From NCBI RefSeq assembly GCF_010093535.1, contig NW_022985165.1, positions 554,725 through 618,724 of the forward strand: a stretch of DNA of 64,000 nt. The letters run 5' to 3'. The position numbers were made by a program, and so were the translations under genes. Below, piece after piece: positions 43,269-56,150 of this stretch. The stretch is from Lindgomyces ingoldianus (lineage: Eukaryota > Ascomycota > Dothideomycetes > Pleosporales > Lindgomycetaceae). Positions within the stretch are counted from its first letter, which is position 1. Every line of letters starts with the position of its first letter. The notes below the pieces were generated by a model. The model saw only the letters and a program-made list of their open reading frames with translations, made no database searches and was not told the DNA's origin.

Positions 43269-44368
43269 ACGTACTTCACAGGCAAGTTGCTTACACACCT
43301 AAGTTGCTTACTTTTACTAAGACCCTACTAAACTACTCTTTCTACACTAATGCATTCCCTATAACACTACTTAAATGTGCTAAAAGAATGTTAGATATAG
43401 CTTACACTCTAAGCTTTTAAACAAAACATAAAACTCTTAAAAAAATATGCTATAGCTATATATAAAGTTTTATAAAAAATAATAAATAACTATAGCGCTA
43501 GATAACCTTTATAAGCTAATTCTACAGCTAAATTATAAAAGCTAGGTAATAAAAAAAAGTAGGTAATTATTAAGACTATACTTAAGCTATATGCGCAAGG
43601 AATTTCCTTTTAAATAGCATTTATAGCTAATATAGCTAATTCTTTGCACACTAAGCATAATTTAGGCTATGTTTACATAAACTAGCCTAGTATGTTTATA
43701 AAGTGTTATTTAAAGCTTAAAGTAAAGTTTTAAGTGTAAGTATAGTTAAAAAATATTTAGCTAATTATAAACTTTATCTTACTAAAGTTATATATGTTAT
43801 TATTCTAAATGCTATACTTAGCTTTAATATTCTCTATAAGGCTAAACTTACTTTAAATTACTTTAGAACTTTTATAAAAAGCTTTTTTATAGTTATACTT
43901 ACACTTAAATATTACTTTAAGCTTTAAATAACACTTTATAAATGTACTAGGCTAGTTTATATAAATATAGCCTAAATTATGCTTAGCATGTAAAGAATTA
44001 GCTATATTAGCTATAAATGCTATCTAAGAGGAAATTCCTTACGCATATAGCTTAAGTATAGTTTTAATAATTACCTACTTTTTTTTATTACCTAACTTTT
44101 ATAATTTAGCTGTAGAATTAGCTTATAAAAGTTATCTAGTGCTATAGTTATTTATTATTTTTTATAAAACTTTATATATAGCTATAGCATATTTCTTTAA
44201 GAGTTTTATGTTTTATTTAAAAGCTTAGAGTATAAGCTATATCTAACATTTTTTTAGCATGTCTAAGTAGTGTTGTAGGGAATGCATTAGTGTAGGAAAA
44301 GTAGTTTAGTAGGGTCTTAGCAAAAGTAAGCAACTTAGGTGTGTAAGCAACTCGCCTGTGAAGTACGT
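43269..44368. mobile_element. 1,100-bp palindromic (fold-back) pogo derivative, copy 2
   Basis: Flanked by TA (43,267-43,268 and 44,369-44,370). Starts ACGTACTTCACAGGCAAG and ends CTTCGCC-type sequence closing GAAGTACGT after RIP-free bases (GCCTGTGAAGTACGT). It has the same length and inner structure as the copy at 10,217, including the asymmetric single-copy centre, so the rearranged form itself has transposed. Confidence 0.88.
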
Positions 44369-44372
44369 TACT

Positions 44373-44500
44373 TGTAAGGCCGAGATGGTGCTTACGTGCG
44401 ACAGGTATATATACTATTCTGTACGCAATAATTAACGTTAGTTAATTATTTACACCTTTTTAGTTGTATTAGCGTAGTAGTACAGAGCTTTGTTCTTATA
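44373..44500 (+). repeat. TRIM-2 left LTR
   Basis: 128 bp, differing from the right copy only by a few transitions (TTTACA for TCGCAC, TAGTAC for TGGTAC, and TTGTTCTTATA for CTGTGCTTACA with one transversion). Confidence 0.9.
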
Positions 44501-44798
44501 TAATAATTAACTAACAACAAGGACAGTTACGTGTTTAACCTACACCTTAGACAGCTTAGCTAGTTTTTAGACTAAAACGTAAGGCAGCCTCTTCTAGCGC
44601 CACGTTGTAGCTGCTGGGAGGTCTAGTGTGTATGGCTTAGCTGGCGTGGCCACTGAGCGTTGCGTCGTGTTTATCCCGCGCCTCTGGGCCGCAGGTGGTC
44701 AGCCTCTGGCCGGTAACTGAGACATGCGCATAGGCGCCTCTGAGCTGCAGGTAGGTCATGTGACGCCTGGGACATGCGTCTGCTAAGAAGGGGGATAA

Positions 44799-44926
44799 TG
44801 TAAGGCCGAGATGGTGCTTACGTGCGACAGGTATATATACTATTCTGTACGCAATAATTAACGTTAGTTAATTATTCGCACCTTTTTAGTTGTATTAGCG
44901 TAGTGGTACAGAGCTCTGTGCTTACA
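44799..44926 (+). repeat. TRIM-2 right LTR
   Basis: 128 bp, starting directly after the purine tract and ending CTTACA before the TTACT duplication. Confidence 0.9.
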
Positions 44927-46149
44927 TTACTAGTAATTATTTTATTCTTAAAGTATAAAAAATTAAAGTAAAGTAATAAAAATTTAAGAAAAAGTTTATA
45001 AATATAAATAATTATAACTTAGATTTTTTTAAAATAAGTGTCGCGTATACTAAGAGCCTTGGCTGGGGCTCAGAGCCTGGGACGCAGCTCGGGATCTGGA
45101 GATATTATGTTCCGAAGCTTAGTGTATATAAGGAGAGCCCTTAGCTCTCTTAGATAGCAGAGTCACTTCATCTAATCTTCTAAACAGCTACTGCTAGGCT
45201 ATTTTATCCTCTATAGTTATAGGCCTAGCGCTTTAAAAACCTAGGATAATTCTTTTTATATAACTATAGCGCTAGCAAAAGCTGTTTAGAAGCTTTATTT
45301 TTTATTCTTACTTATCTTTATTACCTCTAAAGCCTATATTATAGCTAATTAAGATGCTTCTCTCCTAACAGGAGCATACTAGCTTAAGGACTATGTAAGC
45401 TAGCCTTTTTAGTTTATCTAGCTCTAGTTTTATGCTCTTAGCAAAAACCTATAGGACATAATTAATCTAGATAGACTAGACGCTCTAAATCCTATAGACA
45501 GCGCTCTAAAGATGCCTACACTTAAAGCAATTACTGCTAAGAACCTACTAGAAAAGGCTAATGTTTAGTACTAAACTAATATTACTAAGTACTAGGCTTA
45601 ATTAAGCAACTAGGCTTCCTATGCAACACATCTTTAGATAATTTAGAACTAGGTTAATGCAACTATTGCACTAAAGCTTCTTAGACCTGCAATAATGCAG
45701 CTTATGTTAGAGAACTAATCTACCTTATAAGCACTTATATAAGCCTTAAAATAAAAGCTAGCACTAATAAACATAAGCATAAAGAATTTTATATAAGTAA
45801 AGTATAAAGCTTACCTTACTAAAGCAAAGTATAGCACTATAACCCTAGAAGCTTAGTACTAGTAGTAGCACTTTCTATACACTAAAGCAAAGACCTATAA
45901 GATTCTTAATATAGAAGGCTAGCTAGCTGCACAAGACTTCCTAGACGCCCTAGCTCTAAAGCTCGCACTAGACTAGGCGCGCTCTATGCACTAGAGGGTT
46001 ATAGAGGCTAGCGCACTTAGCAAAAAACCTCTAATAATTTAAAAAATTAGTAAGATCTTTTTAATAATACTTTAAAAGCACTTTCTATGCATAAGTAACT
46101 AAAGCATAAGTATATTTACAACACTTAGTAGATAATTAGATAATAATTT

Positions 46150-48271
46150 AGCTTAATCTATTTTAGCTTAATTAGGCTACTTGTGCCTATACAAAGCTCT
46201 AGGGTAATCCTTTTATCTATAGAAAGCAGTAAACTATAAAGACTTATATTAGTAGTTACTAAAAAGCTAAAGAAGCTTAGTAAAACTATACATTAAAAGA
46301 TTTTTAAAAGGCTTAAGTAAGTATAGTATAAAAAAATAAAAGCTATACTACTTAAAAAAGGCTATGTAATTCTAGACATAGCCTCTTCTACTCTAAAAGC
46401 TATTAAAGGATTAGATAAGCTAGCATTTTTAGAAAGCATTATTACTACACTTATTAACCTAGTGCTTCTAGTAAAACTAGAGATGCACATAACTATAGAT
46501 TTTAACACTTACTTACTCTCTATAAGTATAATTCTAGACAATAAAAGTGCTACGCACTTAGTAAATAGTATAAAGCTACTTATACCTAAGTTATTTAAAA
46601 AAGCTTAAAGTTTACACATAGTAAAAGCTAGCACCTAGTTGTTCTTAATCTAAAAAACAGAAACTAAAAAGCTTAAAAAAGTGTTAAATAAAGTATAAAA
46701 AAAGCACATAGAAGATCTTACACTATAAAAAGTAGTTATAGTAGAAGGATTTTATATTAATATTATCTTAAAAGCTTGTTTAAGAGAAAAAAAAACTATA
46801 GTATTTAAAACTTAACTATACACTATATATAAGCACACTAAAAAAGAATAGAGTACTTATAACACTCTACTAAAAATATAACCTTATGTTTGTTAAATAT
46901 AAAGCTGTCTTTTTTTACCTACTAGTGTAAAGTGTGCTTCTAGATTGCTAACACTTATAAACTATATTCTTACACTTAGACTTAGAAGAGCTCTAGCATG
47001 CACACGCAGGACACTTAGGCTCTAAAGCTTTATAGGCTCTAGTTAAAAGCGTAAGGAACATATAAATAATAAGTATAAAGCAAGTACACTGTAAGTACTG
47101 CGTAATAACACACACTAAGCAGGTTATATTAAGAAGACTAAAAAAGCAAGCTCCCTACTTATTTTAAAAAATTACATAGAACATGTTTAATATGCTATTA
47201 AGGCGCAGCAGAGCTCTATAGATAATAATTATTAAAAATAAATATAGTAGTAAAATCTTTTTATACTCTTTTTAAGTAAAAACACTCTTAGAAATCTAAA
47301 AAGTAATAAAAAACTTTAAAAGCATAGTGTTTAATTAATATAAGCTCTAGATTAGTAAAATATAGTAAAATAATAACACTGCTACACTTCCTTAGCATAA
47401 GAAGTTAAGGTATAAGCTTTAAGTAAAAGAATCTAGCATTAATATTAAAAGCTTTTTACTATACACTTATAAGCTAAATAAAGCTATAAAAAGAGCTAAA
47501 TAAAAAATAATTATAAAGTTTATTAAAATAAAAAGCAGCATAGAACTCCCTAAAAAGCTCTAGCTAGAAGTAGTAAACGCAGCAACATAGCTGTATAATA
47601 TAAGCCTGTTACACGCACATAACCTATACTTACTAAATAAAGTCTTAAATGTGTAGTTTACTAACTACTTTAAATACTATAAGCTAGAGTAGGTAAGAAG
47701 TGCTATAGCTAATCTAAGGCCTAATTAGAGTAGAACCTACACATATAGCCGTTGCGCTTACCTACTTAATAAAGAGTAAGCAGCTAGGCGTTAGAAGCAA
47801 AGCTTTAAAGTAACTTTATAAGGCTATATAAAATATCTTATAGGCTATAAAGCTTTAAATATTTACAGAATATAAATTTTATTACTTAACTAAGTAATTA
47901 CTATAAAAAACATAGCTTTTAATAAAACACACTTTTATAAAAATAAAAGTAATAAACTAATTTTTTAAAAAAAAGCCTCTAAAATTATTAAAATTTTTAA
48001 TAAGTAAAGTAAAATTTATAATGCAGAAAAAGCCTTTAAGCTTTTACTTTAAAAGTTAGATAAGTAGTAAAGTAATATACTAAATTAAAAGCCCTAAAAG
48101 TGTAAGCTTAAAAGTGTAAAAACTAAAAAGCTTATTAGAACTTAAGTTAGCTAGCTAGAGAATTAGCACTTAGAGGTAGAAGTAACTATGTAGGTAATAA
48201 GCATAGTAAGTAAGTTACTAAAGATTTACGTAGTTTTTAATAAACATATAGCACTTATTACTCTAGAGCTA
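46150..48271 (+). pseudogene. Copia-2 copy 2 protease and integrase remnant
   Basis: At about 46,530-46,600 the frame reads LDNKSATHLVNSIKLLIPK (protease; ancestral LDSGATxHVVNS). At 46,998-47,120 it reads HAHAGHLGSKAL*ALVKSVR and HCKYCVITHTKQVILRR, the H-x-H...C-x2-C zinc-binding pre-integrase domain. At 47,540-47,870 it gives EVVNAAT*LYNISLLHAHNL, FTNYFKYYKLE and FKVTL*GYIKYLIGYKALN, the C-terminal integrase blocks (ancestral LWPEAVNAATWLYN). Many TAG/TAA stops replace Gln or Trp codons, as RIP predicts. Confidence 0.75.
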
Positions 48272-48276
48272 ACCTC

Positions 48277-48551
48277 TGTGATGACAAGCACTGTCTCTAC
48301 TACTGTATAGAGCTGGGGAAGCAAGGCAGAGTAGGTCGGCTCTATTTCAGCTACACTAAGATAGAGAGGAGAAAGGGAGCTTTAAGGGCAGCTCTGCAGA
48401 AGAAGTGCTTACAGCGCTAAGGCGCTAGCAAGGACGCTAGCGCTAAGCAAACTAATAGCGTTACGCTAGTCGCACCCCCTATATCTTAATTAGCTGCACA
48501 GGCAGCTTGTTATGTGACGCGCGACAGAGCTCTTTGTGTAGGACTGTTACA
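48277..48551 (-). repeat. Gypsy C LTR (3' in element sense)
   Basis: TGTGATGACAAGC to GGACTGTTACA. The first half is less mutated than the partner; the last 60 bp are more mutated. Confidence 0.92.
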
Positions 48552-50055
48552 TTACCCCTCTCTAAGGCAGTCTTATTTCTAAGACTAGGTAGTTTAGCGC
48601 TTTTATGTTAGTTTTTAAACTAGTTAAGACTTTAGCGTAGGTTAATTATTAACTTTTATAAGTTTTATATCTTTACCTTTTTTATACGCTTGCAACTAGG
48701 CGTCTAGTTGCGCTAGCAGACTAGGCTTAGTAGGATATGCTTAGTAGAAGTCCCTTACTTTATGTAGAGCTCTAAGGAATCTGTTAGCATTATACTAGGT
48801 AGGGTTAGAATTATAGCCTATTTATAAGGCTTAGTATTAAAGACACCTGTAGTAGACATAACTATTTAGGATGTTTTAAACTTACTACTTAAAGTAACTG
48901 TTAACCTTAATTAGCTCCTCTAGGGGCTTAACTTAACCTAGCAGTGTTGTAGGTGCTGCCTGCTGTAGGCAGTCTACGTAGAAGATGTTGTGCATCTTTA
49001 TGTATAGGGGGAGCTTAAGCTAGTACAAATAACCTCTTATACCTATAATTAGATAGGGCCTGTATATCTACTAGTTAAGCTTCTAGCTAGGGCACCTTAT
49101 AGTAAAGCCTTTAAGAGTTACATATACTTTATTACCTACTATAAAGTTAGGCTTACACTACTTTTTATTTACCTAAGCTGCTTACTGCTTTTAAGCTTAA
49201 GTAATGCCCTTCTTTATAATCTTAATTACTTGTTATATAGTGTTATAGTAGAGCTTAGCATAGCTTTAAGCCTTTTTATATAAAATCTACTCTAGCGCAG
49301 TTAGTAAGTGTCTTATATATGCCTTTTAGTTCTAGTAGTGTGTTAGATAATAGCTAAACTTAATTTTAAATAGTAATAACTTTATTATCTTATGCAATAG
49401 AGATGCTTAAGCCTAGTCTATATAGGGCAGCAGGTCTAACTAGTTGTTCTAGAAGTAATTAATAAATAAACATAGTTACTAGTTAATATACTAATTTAGC
49501 ACCTTTATGTTGCTGTTAGTCTAGAGATAGTAAGGTGTAAAGAGCTTTTATTTAACACTAGTAAAGCAGCAAAGCTTATCTATAAATACAAAGGTAAACT
49601 ATAGTCTATAGTTAAAGATAATTAATTAAGGGGGTCTATAAACGCGCTAGATATAGTAATAGTATAAGTCTACAGCCTTTACAGCAGTAATAGTCTTATA
49701 GCATAGTAGTAAAAAGCAGCGATTACTTAGACAGTCTACTATAATAAACGCATTATTATAGCTAGCTTAATTAAGTAGAAATAACTTAAAATTTATAAAA
49801 ATGTTTTGCTATACTTACTTAAGTATTAGTAGTAGCTTAAGAAGCTTTAGAGTCTTATTTTAAAAAATATAGCTTTACTAATAAGCCTTATAGGCGCTAA
49901 TATAGGTCTTAATGTTCTAGCTTATACTTAGCTAGTAGTACTACTTGCGCAGCAGCTTAGTTGTTTTTCTAGTCCTAAGATGTGCAGTAAGTTACGTTAT
50001 GTAAATAGTATAAATAAGGTAGGTTCTTAGAAACTAGATAGCTAAGACTAACATG

Positions 50056-51885
50056 GTCCACAAGCAAATGTTTAACACAAGCAAGTGTTCCGCCCTACCA
50101 CTAAATTTAACTTTAAAGACTATTAATTTAACAACGCAAAAATATACTATATAAAATAAACTACTATAGGATTATTTAATATCCTCACATGTACAAGAGT
50201 TATGCCTAGGCTTGTTGCAGCGCTTGCAGCGCTGTGCGCGCGCTGCGCTGCTTTTAGCAGTTAACTCCTCCTAAGGCATTTTGCTACCTCCTGCTATACT
50301 AGTAAGCTTCTAAGTACTTAACTTAGAGCTTTAATAACTTGTTAGAGTTTCTTCTTTCTAAATTTACTTTTTTTTACGCTGCTTATGCTTTATAGCTGCC
50401 TTACAGGCCCTCTCTAGGGCAGCTGCTTAATTACGCTGTAGAACAGCAACATAAGCTATTTTAGTAGCGCCCTTGCTTAGCTACTTTGCTAGATTAAGCA
50501 TAGCAGAAAGAGACAAATTCTAATGCCTTTAAATCTAATTATATAGTAGAGTTAACTAAGCCTTAACCTTATAAAGATTACTAGGTGTTTAAGCCTCCTA
50601 GGCAGTATTTAGTAGTAGAGTAGCTAGCTAATTAGGTAGCTGTATATTAAGCTTTAAGAGCACTAGCTCTAGGTTAAATAGGACTAGTCCTGTAGCTCTA
50701 AAGCCTACGCAGATATTATCTATTATAATTAAGCAACTAAATGCTGCTTTAAAGGCTAGTAGAAAGGTTAGCTTTTTAATATAGTTAATCTAGTAGCAGA
50801 TTAACTAGCTAATCTTAGTACTGTACACGCGCTTTAACAGTAAAAAGCAGCTAACGTTAAGCGGCTGTAGAATATGTGACGCGTGTGCTGGCATACAGAG
50901 CGCTATAATACACCTCTGCTTGCAGAGCTCTAGAAATTTAATAAAGTAATAGCTCTTATAGCTATTAAAAATAAGCAGCTGCTATAAGCCTACTAAGCAA
51001 TCTTTTATGTGCAGATTAAAGTGCTTTAGCTATATAATTCTATATTTATTAGTTGTCTAGCTATTGTTGTTAACACTAATAGCCTAGTCCTTTAGTATAT
51101 CCTTATCCTTATACTAGGCAGATAGGTGATGCTTGCCTTTAAAGATTGCGTACAGAGGTATTGCCTACCTATCTGTGTTAATGCCTGCAATAACTGTCAC
51201 CTATTTACAGTCACCTAGCTGTATAGCCTTTAGCTAATTATGTCTATCTGTGCCTATAACAACTATTTAGCTTAATATAACCCCTATCTAAAAGCCTGTC
51301 TTGTTAAAATTATATGTGTCCTAATCTATAATGCTGTACTTTAATTATGTAGCTTCTATAAGCTTAAACTACTTACTTATAATTACTAAATCTTTGTATT
51401 TTGCTTGTTAGTAATTATACAGTTAGCTAAGGTAGGTTTTAACTGCTAGCGTACGCGCAACAAAGTTGGATGGCCAGTTAATACCTGCTAGTAGAGCGCT
51501 GCGCTTAGTAAGAAGCTTGTTAGCCATCTCTTGTACAGCACCTAGAGTAGGCGCAAATCTTCAGGAATCTAGATTAAGTATATGCTTAATAATCACCTCC
51601 TCTTCTAGCTTTATAAGCTTCTTGTTGTTAGCCATACAGTCGCGTCGCATAGTCATCCCTGCGCGTTGTTGGCGGAGAGCTATTTAATTAACATTATAGA
51701 GTGCTGCAGCGCGCCTCTTAGTTAAAGACGCGTCTCTATTAAGAGCTTAAATAGCTAGGTTAATTCTAGCCTCTTTTAAAGATAATTAATTATATAGTTG
51801 TTAATGCATCGCGGTTAGTAGTAGGTTGGCTGCGTTTTGGTGGTGGGGCGGAACACTCGCTTGTGTTGAACATTCGCTTGTGGAC
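50056..51885 (-). mobile_element. Fot/pogo transposon of a different family (pogo D)
   Basis: Inverted ends begin GTCCACAAGC (left, GTCCACAAGCAAATG) and, complemented, GTCCACAAGCGAATG (right). Similarity extends about 50 bp through GTGTTCCGCCC. The right flank is TA; the left flank is TG, a one-base departure. The 1,830 bp carry a pogo transposase on the minus strand, RIP-altered in its C-terminal half but almost intact near its start. The TIR shares nothing with the ACGTACTT family. It is inserted in Gypsy C and is therefore younger. Confidence 0.8.
50250..51810 (-). pseudogene. pogo D transposase remnant with near-intact N-terminus
   Basis: Beginning at the ATG complementary to about 51,808, the frame reads LSLKEARINLAI*ALNRDAS then LTKRRAAALYNVN, then LRQQRAGMTMRRDCMANNKK then LIKLEEEVIIKHILNLDS, then RFAPTLGAVQEMANKLLTKR and GINWPSNFVARTLAVKT. 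This is the paired helix-turn-helix (HTH_psq plus CENP-B type) architecture of Fot1/pogo enzymes. Only two or three stops interrupt the first 140 codons. Toward 50,900-51,400 the NFDETGF-type and VTVIAGIN blocks are recognisable but RIP-broken. The plus-strand open frame at 51,466-51,687 is its shadow. Confidence 0.75.
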
Positions 51886-54399
51886 TATGTTATAAGCTTT
51901 CCTTTTTTTAGTAGTAAGCTCTTAGTGTTAAGCTTTTATTATAAGCTAGAATTTTACGCTTTATTATAGAAGTATTATAAGCTTTTATAATTTTAATTAG
52001 CATTTAGAATCTAATTAATAAGCTTATATAGTTAATTTATTAGCAGCAGCTTTATAAGCTTCTTATTTAGTAAAAAAGTGCTTTATAAGGCAGCGCATAA
52101 TTAAGTAATAAGACTAATGCTAATCTACTTCTAGCTTAAAAAAGAGTGTATATAAGTAGCTTTATTCTTTTTTTTTATGTTTTAAGCTTCTTTTGCTTTC
52201 TTAATAGCGCGTCTATAATAATGTTAGCAGTGCCTAGGCAGTAGGTTAGCGTAAGGTTAAAGTCTGCTATTAGTATAGCTTATTACATCTAGTAAAGGGT
52301 AAGCTTATACTTAATAGTAAAGTACTTAAAAGCTTAGTAGTTAGTAATTACTATAAATAGCTTATTTTATTATAAGCCTATTAGCTATGCTTACTACTCT
52401 TATAAGCTTTAGACAACTATAAGCATTTTTTTATTATATATATTATAGTTTATCTGCAGCAGGCTTATAGTCTTAGAGTAGAACGCTATAGGGCGCTAGA
52501 TGCTGTTGTCTTGTAGCTGTAATAGTACTTTTATAATAACTCTGTTGCTTATGTTAGTCTCTATACACATCTTATAATCTAGTAAGTAGTGCGTAAGGAC
52601 ATTATCTAATAGCATAAAGTTTTTAGTGTACTTAAACACAGCTAACTTATGCTCTCTTAAAGAATGCTAGGTGCTATGCTTAAGCAGCTTTATAAGCAGC
52701 TATATAATATAACTATAGTCCTTAAGGAAGGCGCGGTAGAAGTTGCAGAACTCTAGAAACAACTGCAAGCTCTTAATTAAGGTTAGTATAGGCTAGTCTT
52801 AGACAGCAGCTACCTTAGTAAAGTCCTTATAGATTTTATTTATACTAATAATAAAACTTAAAAATTTTATTTTAGTAACTATAAATTTACTTTTCTTAAG
52901 GTTAATTTATAGGCTAGTGTTTTATAGATAATGTAGGACCTTAGTAATATATGCCTTATGCTATAAAGGGTTGTCTAAGTAGATTAAGATATTATTAAGG
53001 TAAGCTATATAAAAGTTATTAAGTAAGCTATATAAAACTTAATTAATATATTATAAAAAAGTTATAAGGCTATTATAAAGTTTAAAGAGTAGTATATAAT
53101 ACTTATAGTTACTATAGCGCGTTTAGAAGGTAGTTAGGTCCTTAACCTCTTTAGTAAGCTAGATGTAATAAAACACTTATTATATATTAAGCTTAGTAAA
53201 GACCTTAGCTGCAGCTAGCTATGTAAGCGTCTTCTAAATTAAAGGTATTAAGTAAGTGTTTTTCTTTATAATTATGTTAAGCTTATAATAGTTTATGTAA
53301 AACTTTTACCTTTTTTTAGCTTTTTAGTAAACAAGACTAGAAAAGCGTAGCTAGTGTTACTGTGCATAATAAATCTGCGTTGCAGGTAGTTGTCTAGATA
53401 GTTCTTAACTAGCCTAAGCTGCTCTAGAGACATGCTGTATAGTAAGCTGCTTAATAAAGTGTTCTTTACTATTAGCTTAATATTATAGTTAATGCTAGGT
53501 TAGTGTAGCAGTAGTTTATCTAAGTCTCTTTTTAAGAAGTAAGCTAGTGTAGCTTTAGTGTACATAGAAGATAGTAACTTTTTAAGCATTAGCTGTTAAA
53601 GCTTATTTTTAGGATTAACTATTATAAGTGCTTAGTAGTCCTTAATTAGTTAATTAACTTTATAAATACTAATATGTCTAATTATAACATCTCTGCGCTT
53701 TACGTGTAGCATAAACACAGCAGCGTTAATTATGTTTACCTCTAGCCCTACCTTAGCAAGTGCTTTTCTAGAGACAGCTAGTTAACGTTAGCGCGCTTAA
53801 TTAGCGCTAGAGAGTATTAGTTAAAAATTAAGTTACTTTTTTATTTTTTTTAAGTTCTACTGCTAATTATGCTTTTAAGTTAATTAAAGTTAGTATTAAT
53901 TAATCTTTAATATTTTTATAAACTTATTTTATTAGTTAGTGTTTACTTAATAAGATTAGTTAATCTGTAGAGACACACTACATATAAGGATAATAATATT
54001 ACACTTATAGTCCTATGTCTAATTATTATCTAGCTACTAAATTAATTATTTTTTATAGTTTATTTAAATGCTAGCCTTTTTAAAAACTTTATAGCCTATA
54101 ATTAAGTTATAATAGCTTATATTATAGAGAATAAAAAGTGTAAGTAGCTAGTAGCTATTAATTACTAGATCTATGTAAAAGTACTTATCTACTTATCTGC
54201 TTAGTTAATTATTATATCCTATAATAAAAATAGACTTAATGCTAAGCATCTTAGGCTGTAGGTGCTTTTAGATTGTCTGTAGGTGTTGTAAGTAGATTAG
54301 ATTATAGCTGCTAGCCTGTATGTTAATAAGACTATTTAAGCGTACAGTAATCCCTCTAGCAGAGACGCAGTAAGGCAGTATAAAAGGCTTACTACTAAA

Positions 54400-55922
54400 T
54401 AGCAGCTTACGCAGCTTCTATGCTAGCGCTTTATTTATTAACTTTAAAAAGAAGACTTTTTTTAAAGTAAGTTTTCTTTTAATTTGCTATTTTTACTAGA
54501 GCTTATAGTGTTTAGCTTTTATGCTACTTCTATAGCCTTACTTTTAGCGTAGGCGTAAAAGCAGTTATAACTTATATATTCTAGCTAATAGTATAAGTAG
54601 CAGGTTACAGTATTCTTTATTAAAGCTGCCTGCGCTTAAGGTGTTACTAGAGTTGTTAAAGCAGCAGCAGTAGTAGTAAGTTAAAGAATGTTCTAACATA
54701 TAAGCTTCTCTTAACCTCTCTGCGCGTGTTGTGCGCTTAACTCTGTAGTAGACCTCTGCAGTAAAAAGAATATTTAGTAGGCTTACTTTATGTAATTAAA
54801 GAAGCTAACTATTAAGTTATTATAGTAAGTCTTTATGTATACTTAAAGCTAACTTAATAAGGTGTTATAAATTTTATCTTTTTACTACTTAAGCAGCAGC
54901 TTAGCTTTATTTATAAAGTATATAAACTAGGCTTTAAAGTCTTTAAAATCTTAAAATAGCTTTATTTTAAGCTAGTAAAGCTTAGTCTTAGCTTTTATTT
55001 ACTAGTTAGTATTTTTAAAGCTTTTTTTTAAAAAGCTTATAATATTTTTAGTTATTACTAGCTTACTTTACTACTTTTAAGCTTTAAAGTAGGGAACTAG
55101 TTAACCTAGCGCTTAACTACTTACTTTACTTTTAGTATAGTGTACTTAAGTGTTTTTTTTTTATAAAGTTACTATTTGCAGGTATAAAGTAGTTTATATT
55201 ATAAAGTAGCTTACTTATTAGAAGGTTTTTTTAGTAATTAAATTTAACATTATTTTTGCTTATAAACTTAGGCAGATCCTCTACTTTAGCTAATAGTTTT
55301 AGCCTAGCTTTCTAGCTTATAGTACTAATATAAAAAAAGTTAAGTGTTCTTAGTGTAGCTAGGTTAAATTACAGTTACTTTCTTAGTGTAGTTAGCACAG
55401 GTGTGCCTCTTAGCGCTTAATAAGCTCTATCTAAGAAAAATAATTAATTACACGCTAGTATAGTAGCAGCATTAAGTTTTTTAACTTTATTTTTATAATT
55501 AGCTAAGTGTTTAAGAGTTTTATTTAGTAAGCTTTAAAGCTTTTATAGCTTTTTACTAACTTTTACTTACTTAGCTTTTACTATGTTAACTGCTTTAGTA
55601 AAGTATTAGTATAGTCTTAATAAGCTTACACTTTTAATAACTACTATAGCAGCTTATTTGCTATAACTGTGTAATCTACAGCTATAAGGTTTAGTAGGTC
55701 TAGGCAGAGGCTAATTAAATTATAATTAGTAGTACCTTAAGTAATAGCCTTTGTCTAAAATAATAGTGCTTTCTTAGCTTACTAAGCGCGCATGTGCGCA
55801 GTCTTAATAGCGTAGTCCTTCTTAAACACATTATTAGCGTAGAACTAAGCCTAGCATAGCAGCGTTTTTAGTTTAGGCATATAGGCGTTGCTAGTAGGCT
55901 AGGCAGTAGAATTAACACGCAT
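54400..55922 (-). pseudogene. Gypsy C gag remnant
   Basis: An ATG at the complement of 55,920-55,922 opens MRVNSTA*PTSNAYMPKLKT followed by more gag-like sequence with TAG stops at former Gln or Trp codons. It is the first frame inside the 5' LTR in element sense and is preceded by a RIP-free leader (55,970-56,150). No zinc knuckle was identified with confidence. Confidence 0.5.
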
Positions 55923-55959
55923 TTTAATTCTTAACAGCTTCTTTATTCTAGTGCTCTTA

Positions 55960-56150
55960 GCTCCTTCCCTCTACTCTAGGGTCTAGCAGTCCGCAGAGGT
56001 ATAGTGTAGTGTGAGCCCCGGGTCTGGTGACGGTGGGGCTAATAGTCAATTAGTAGTGGGTTTGTACGTGGGTTTGTACAGAGCCTGCGGCTCTCTTCGC
56101 GTTGTTGCGGTGGTAGTTAGTACAGTAGGCCCCCCCCTACAGTTAATTTA
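55960..56150. other. RIP-free GC-rich leader of Gypsy C
   Basis: Between gag and the 5' LTR the sequence abruptly regains normal composition (GAGCCCCGGGTCTGG, GCGTTGTTGCGGTGG) and contains a run of eight C. Sequence on both sides is RIP-altered. It is non-coding as far as I can tell. Confidence 0.5.

Larger units (their letters stand above)
44373..44926 (+). mobile_element. Miniature LTR element (TRIM-2), 554 bp
   Basis: Direct repeats of exactly 128 bp (44,373-44,500 and 44,799-44,926) run from TGTAAGGCCGAG to CTTACA (CTTATA in the left copy). The 5-bp duplication TTACT is perfect (44,368-44,372 and 44,927-44,931) and overlaps the last base of the palindrome. A purine tract AAGAAGGGGGATAA abuts the right repeat, giving plus orientation. 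The internal 298 bp has no gag or pol and is GC-rich in its second half, largely untouched by RIP. All features fit a terminal-repeat retrotransposon in miniature. Confidence 0.9.
49000..53600 (-). pseudogene. Gypsy C pol remnant, split by a pogo element
   Basis: Complement of 52,967-53,016 reads FYIAYLNNILIYLDNPL, the YLDD motif with both Asp as Asn. Complement of about 53,290-53,350 reads AFLVLFTKKLKKGKSFT, the LFVKKxGGxLRFCVDYR block. Complement of 49,620-49,770 reads SYNNAFIIVDCLSNRCFLL then CYKTITAVKAVDLYYYYI, the integrase core with its first catalytic Asp. Complement of 49,030-49,170 matches GDKVYVTLKGF then KLDDRYTGPY, the GPY module. The pogo at 50,056-51,885 separates RT/RNase H from integrase. 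Confidence 0.78.

Noticed and set aside
51466..51687. 73-codon plus-strand frame
   Set aside because: Shadow of the minus-strand pogo D transposase, which is the frame with family motifs.
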